Assembly (NCBI RefSeq): GCF_011064615.1
Contig: NZ_JAALJH010000005.1
Coordinates: forward strand, 62,001 to 126,000
Length of the DNA stretch: 64,000 nt
Source: Aquisphaera insulae
Lineage (GTDB): Bacteria > Planctomycetota > Planctomycetia > Isosphaerales > Isosphaeraceae
Direction: 5' to 3'
Part shown: piece by piece, positions 63,373 through 64,000 of the stretch
Numbering within the stretch: position 1 is the stretch's first letter
Layout: the number at the start of each line of letters is the position of its first letter
Position numbers and translations under genes: made by a program
The notes under the pieces: generated by a model
What the model saw: the letters and a program-made list of their open reading frames with translations, nothing else
What the model was told of the DNA's origin: nothing
Database searches by the model: none

Positions 63373-63840
63373 ATGGGAATATCCAATCAATCCGCGCCGG
63401 CCGCCAATCGAGCGACGAGTGACCGAGAGCCTCCCAGGAAGAAGAAGCTCTCGATGTCGGTGATCAACTTCTGGCTCGACTTCGCCCTGCTGGTCGTCTT
63501 CATGCTGATGGGATGGGAGGCGGCCAGCCTCCAGTTCCTGCTGCCCCCCCCGACGCTCTCCGCGGGCTGGACGCTCTTCGGCCTGACCTACGACCAGTGG
63601 CGCGACATCCAGTTCGGGACGCTCTGCCTGTTCGCCTTCGGCGTCGTCTTCCACGTCATGCTGCACTGGAACTGGGTCTGCTCGGTCGTCACCGCCCAGA
63701 TCCTCCGCACCAAGGAGCGTCCCGACGAGGGCAAGCAGACGATCATCGGCGTGGCCACGCTCATCGTCCTGCTCCACGTCATCGGAGCCGGCGTGATCCT
63801 CTCCCTCTTCTTCGTCCACGCCGCGCCGCCGCCGCCCTGA
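63373..63840 (+). CDS. Membrane protein, DUF4405-like
   Basis: A 155-residue protein with three hydrophobic helices (about 33-52, WLDFALLVVFMLMGWEAA; 75-98, FGTLCLFAFGVVFHVMLHW; and 125-147). His residues in VFHVMLHWNWVCSVV could bind haem, as in DUF4405 or cytochrome b-like proteins, but this is tentative. The start is ATG 63373, with a GTG at 63367 as alternative. It is divergent from the cbb3 operon and may share its regulation. Confidence 0.75.
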   Translation: MGISNQSAPAANRATSDREPPRKKKLSMSVINFWLDFALLVVFMLMGWEAASLQFLLPPPTLSAGWTLFGLTYDQWRDIQFGTLCLFAFGVVFHVMLHWNWVCSVVTAQILRTKERPDEGKQTIIGVATLIVLLHVIGAGVILSLFFVHAAPPPP

Positions 63841-63861
63841 GCCGCGGCATGACGGGCGGGA

Positions 63862-64000
63862 ATTCCCGAGATCGATGTCCTGGCCGAGGGCCGGGTCGCC
63901 TCCGAGGCGGCCCTTCGGGCGGTGCCCGATGACGCGCACAGGTTCAGCAACGACCATCTCGGCTCGGCCCCCGGCATCGTCTTGCGGGCCATTACGCAGT
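63862..64000 (+). CDS. Truncated reading frame at the right edge (unrecognised)
   Basis: A plus-strand frame open to the edge reads EIDVLAEGRVASEAALRAVP and on to PGIVLRAITQ, with strong G/C preference at the third base, as in real genes here. There is no ATG, GTG or TTG near its beginning: a stop lies at 63850-63852, and the first good candidate is GTG 63922. An upstream ATG at 63849 is in another frame. It could be the start of a gene with an unusual start codon, a frameshifted gene or an artefact. I do not recognise a family. Confidence 0.35.
   Translation, partial: MPEIDVLAEGRVASEAALRAVPDDAHRFSNDHLGSAPGIVLRAITQ

Overview
This is a GC-rich, densely coding chromosomal stretch with no rRNA, tRNA, CRISPR, phage or transposase gene that I can see. 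The gene content points to a planctomycete (Planctomycetota, perhaps Isosphaeraceae-like). The clues are a b6-type cytochrome bc module with a giant multihaem cytochrome c, a MoxR/DUF58/von Willebrand A operon continuing into very long coiled-coil and alpha-toroid proteins, PQQ/TPR giant proteins, many secreted proteins, and frequent GTG/TTG starts. The taxonomic placement is an inference from gene families, not a database result.

Layout. 1-136: the first codons of an exported protein that leaves the left edge. 272-4431 (minus strand): a Tat-exported aldo/keto reductase, an unusual metallophosphoesterase and an ABC-F ATPase. 4920-6689: PTS enzyme I. 7075-16972 (plus strand): a respiratory module with Rieske protein, cytochrome b6-like protein, subunit-IV-like protein with an extra membrane domain, a 1252-residue eight-haem cytochrome c, two tandem cupredoxin-like exported proteins and a small membrane protein. 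17348-21937: a 1529-residue exported protein alternating TPR-like and PQQ-propeller regions. 22041-36089: a tightly packed operon of MoxR ATPase, DUF58 protein, two membrane vWA proteins, a 1265-residue membrane/coiled-coil protein, a charged secreted protein, an alpha-toroid protein and an NPCBM protein.

36221-39260: a signalling cluster (stand-alone histidine-kinase-like protein, histidine kinase, BON-like protein, ANTAR response regulator) with a 151-bp imperfect inverted-repeat element between its convergent genes. 39532-50356: a MaoC-like dehydratase, a fused M14-S9 peptidase, an EamA transporter, a SirB1-like protein, a TlpA-like thioredoxin, formate-tetrahydrofolate ligase and two DUF983 proteins. 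50367-53967: an S9 peptidase with a POT-family peptide transporter. 54084-63163 (minus strand): an exported alpha/beta hydrolase and a cbb3-type oxidase cluster (dihaem cytochrome c lipoprotein, membrane protein, CcoN, CcoO, two small membrane proteins, CcoI-like copper ATPase, TauE/SafE-like protein). 63373 to the end: a membrane protein and a truncated reading frame.

How it fits together. The window carries both a quinol-oxidising b6c-type complex and a cbb3-type terminal oxidase. Periplasmic carriers between them could be the dihaem lipoprotein or the cupredoxin-like pair. The peptidases and POT transporter suggest peptide use. The MoxR-vWA operon probably builds or remodels an envelope complex of unknown purpose and is the best candidate here for an undescribed system. 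The respiratory module is the best candidate for unusual but interpretable biochemistry.
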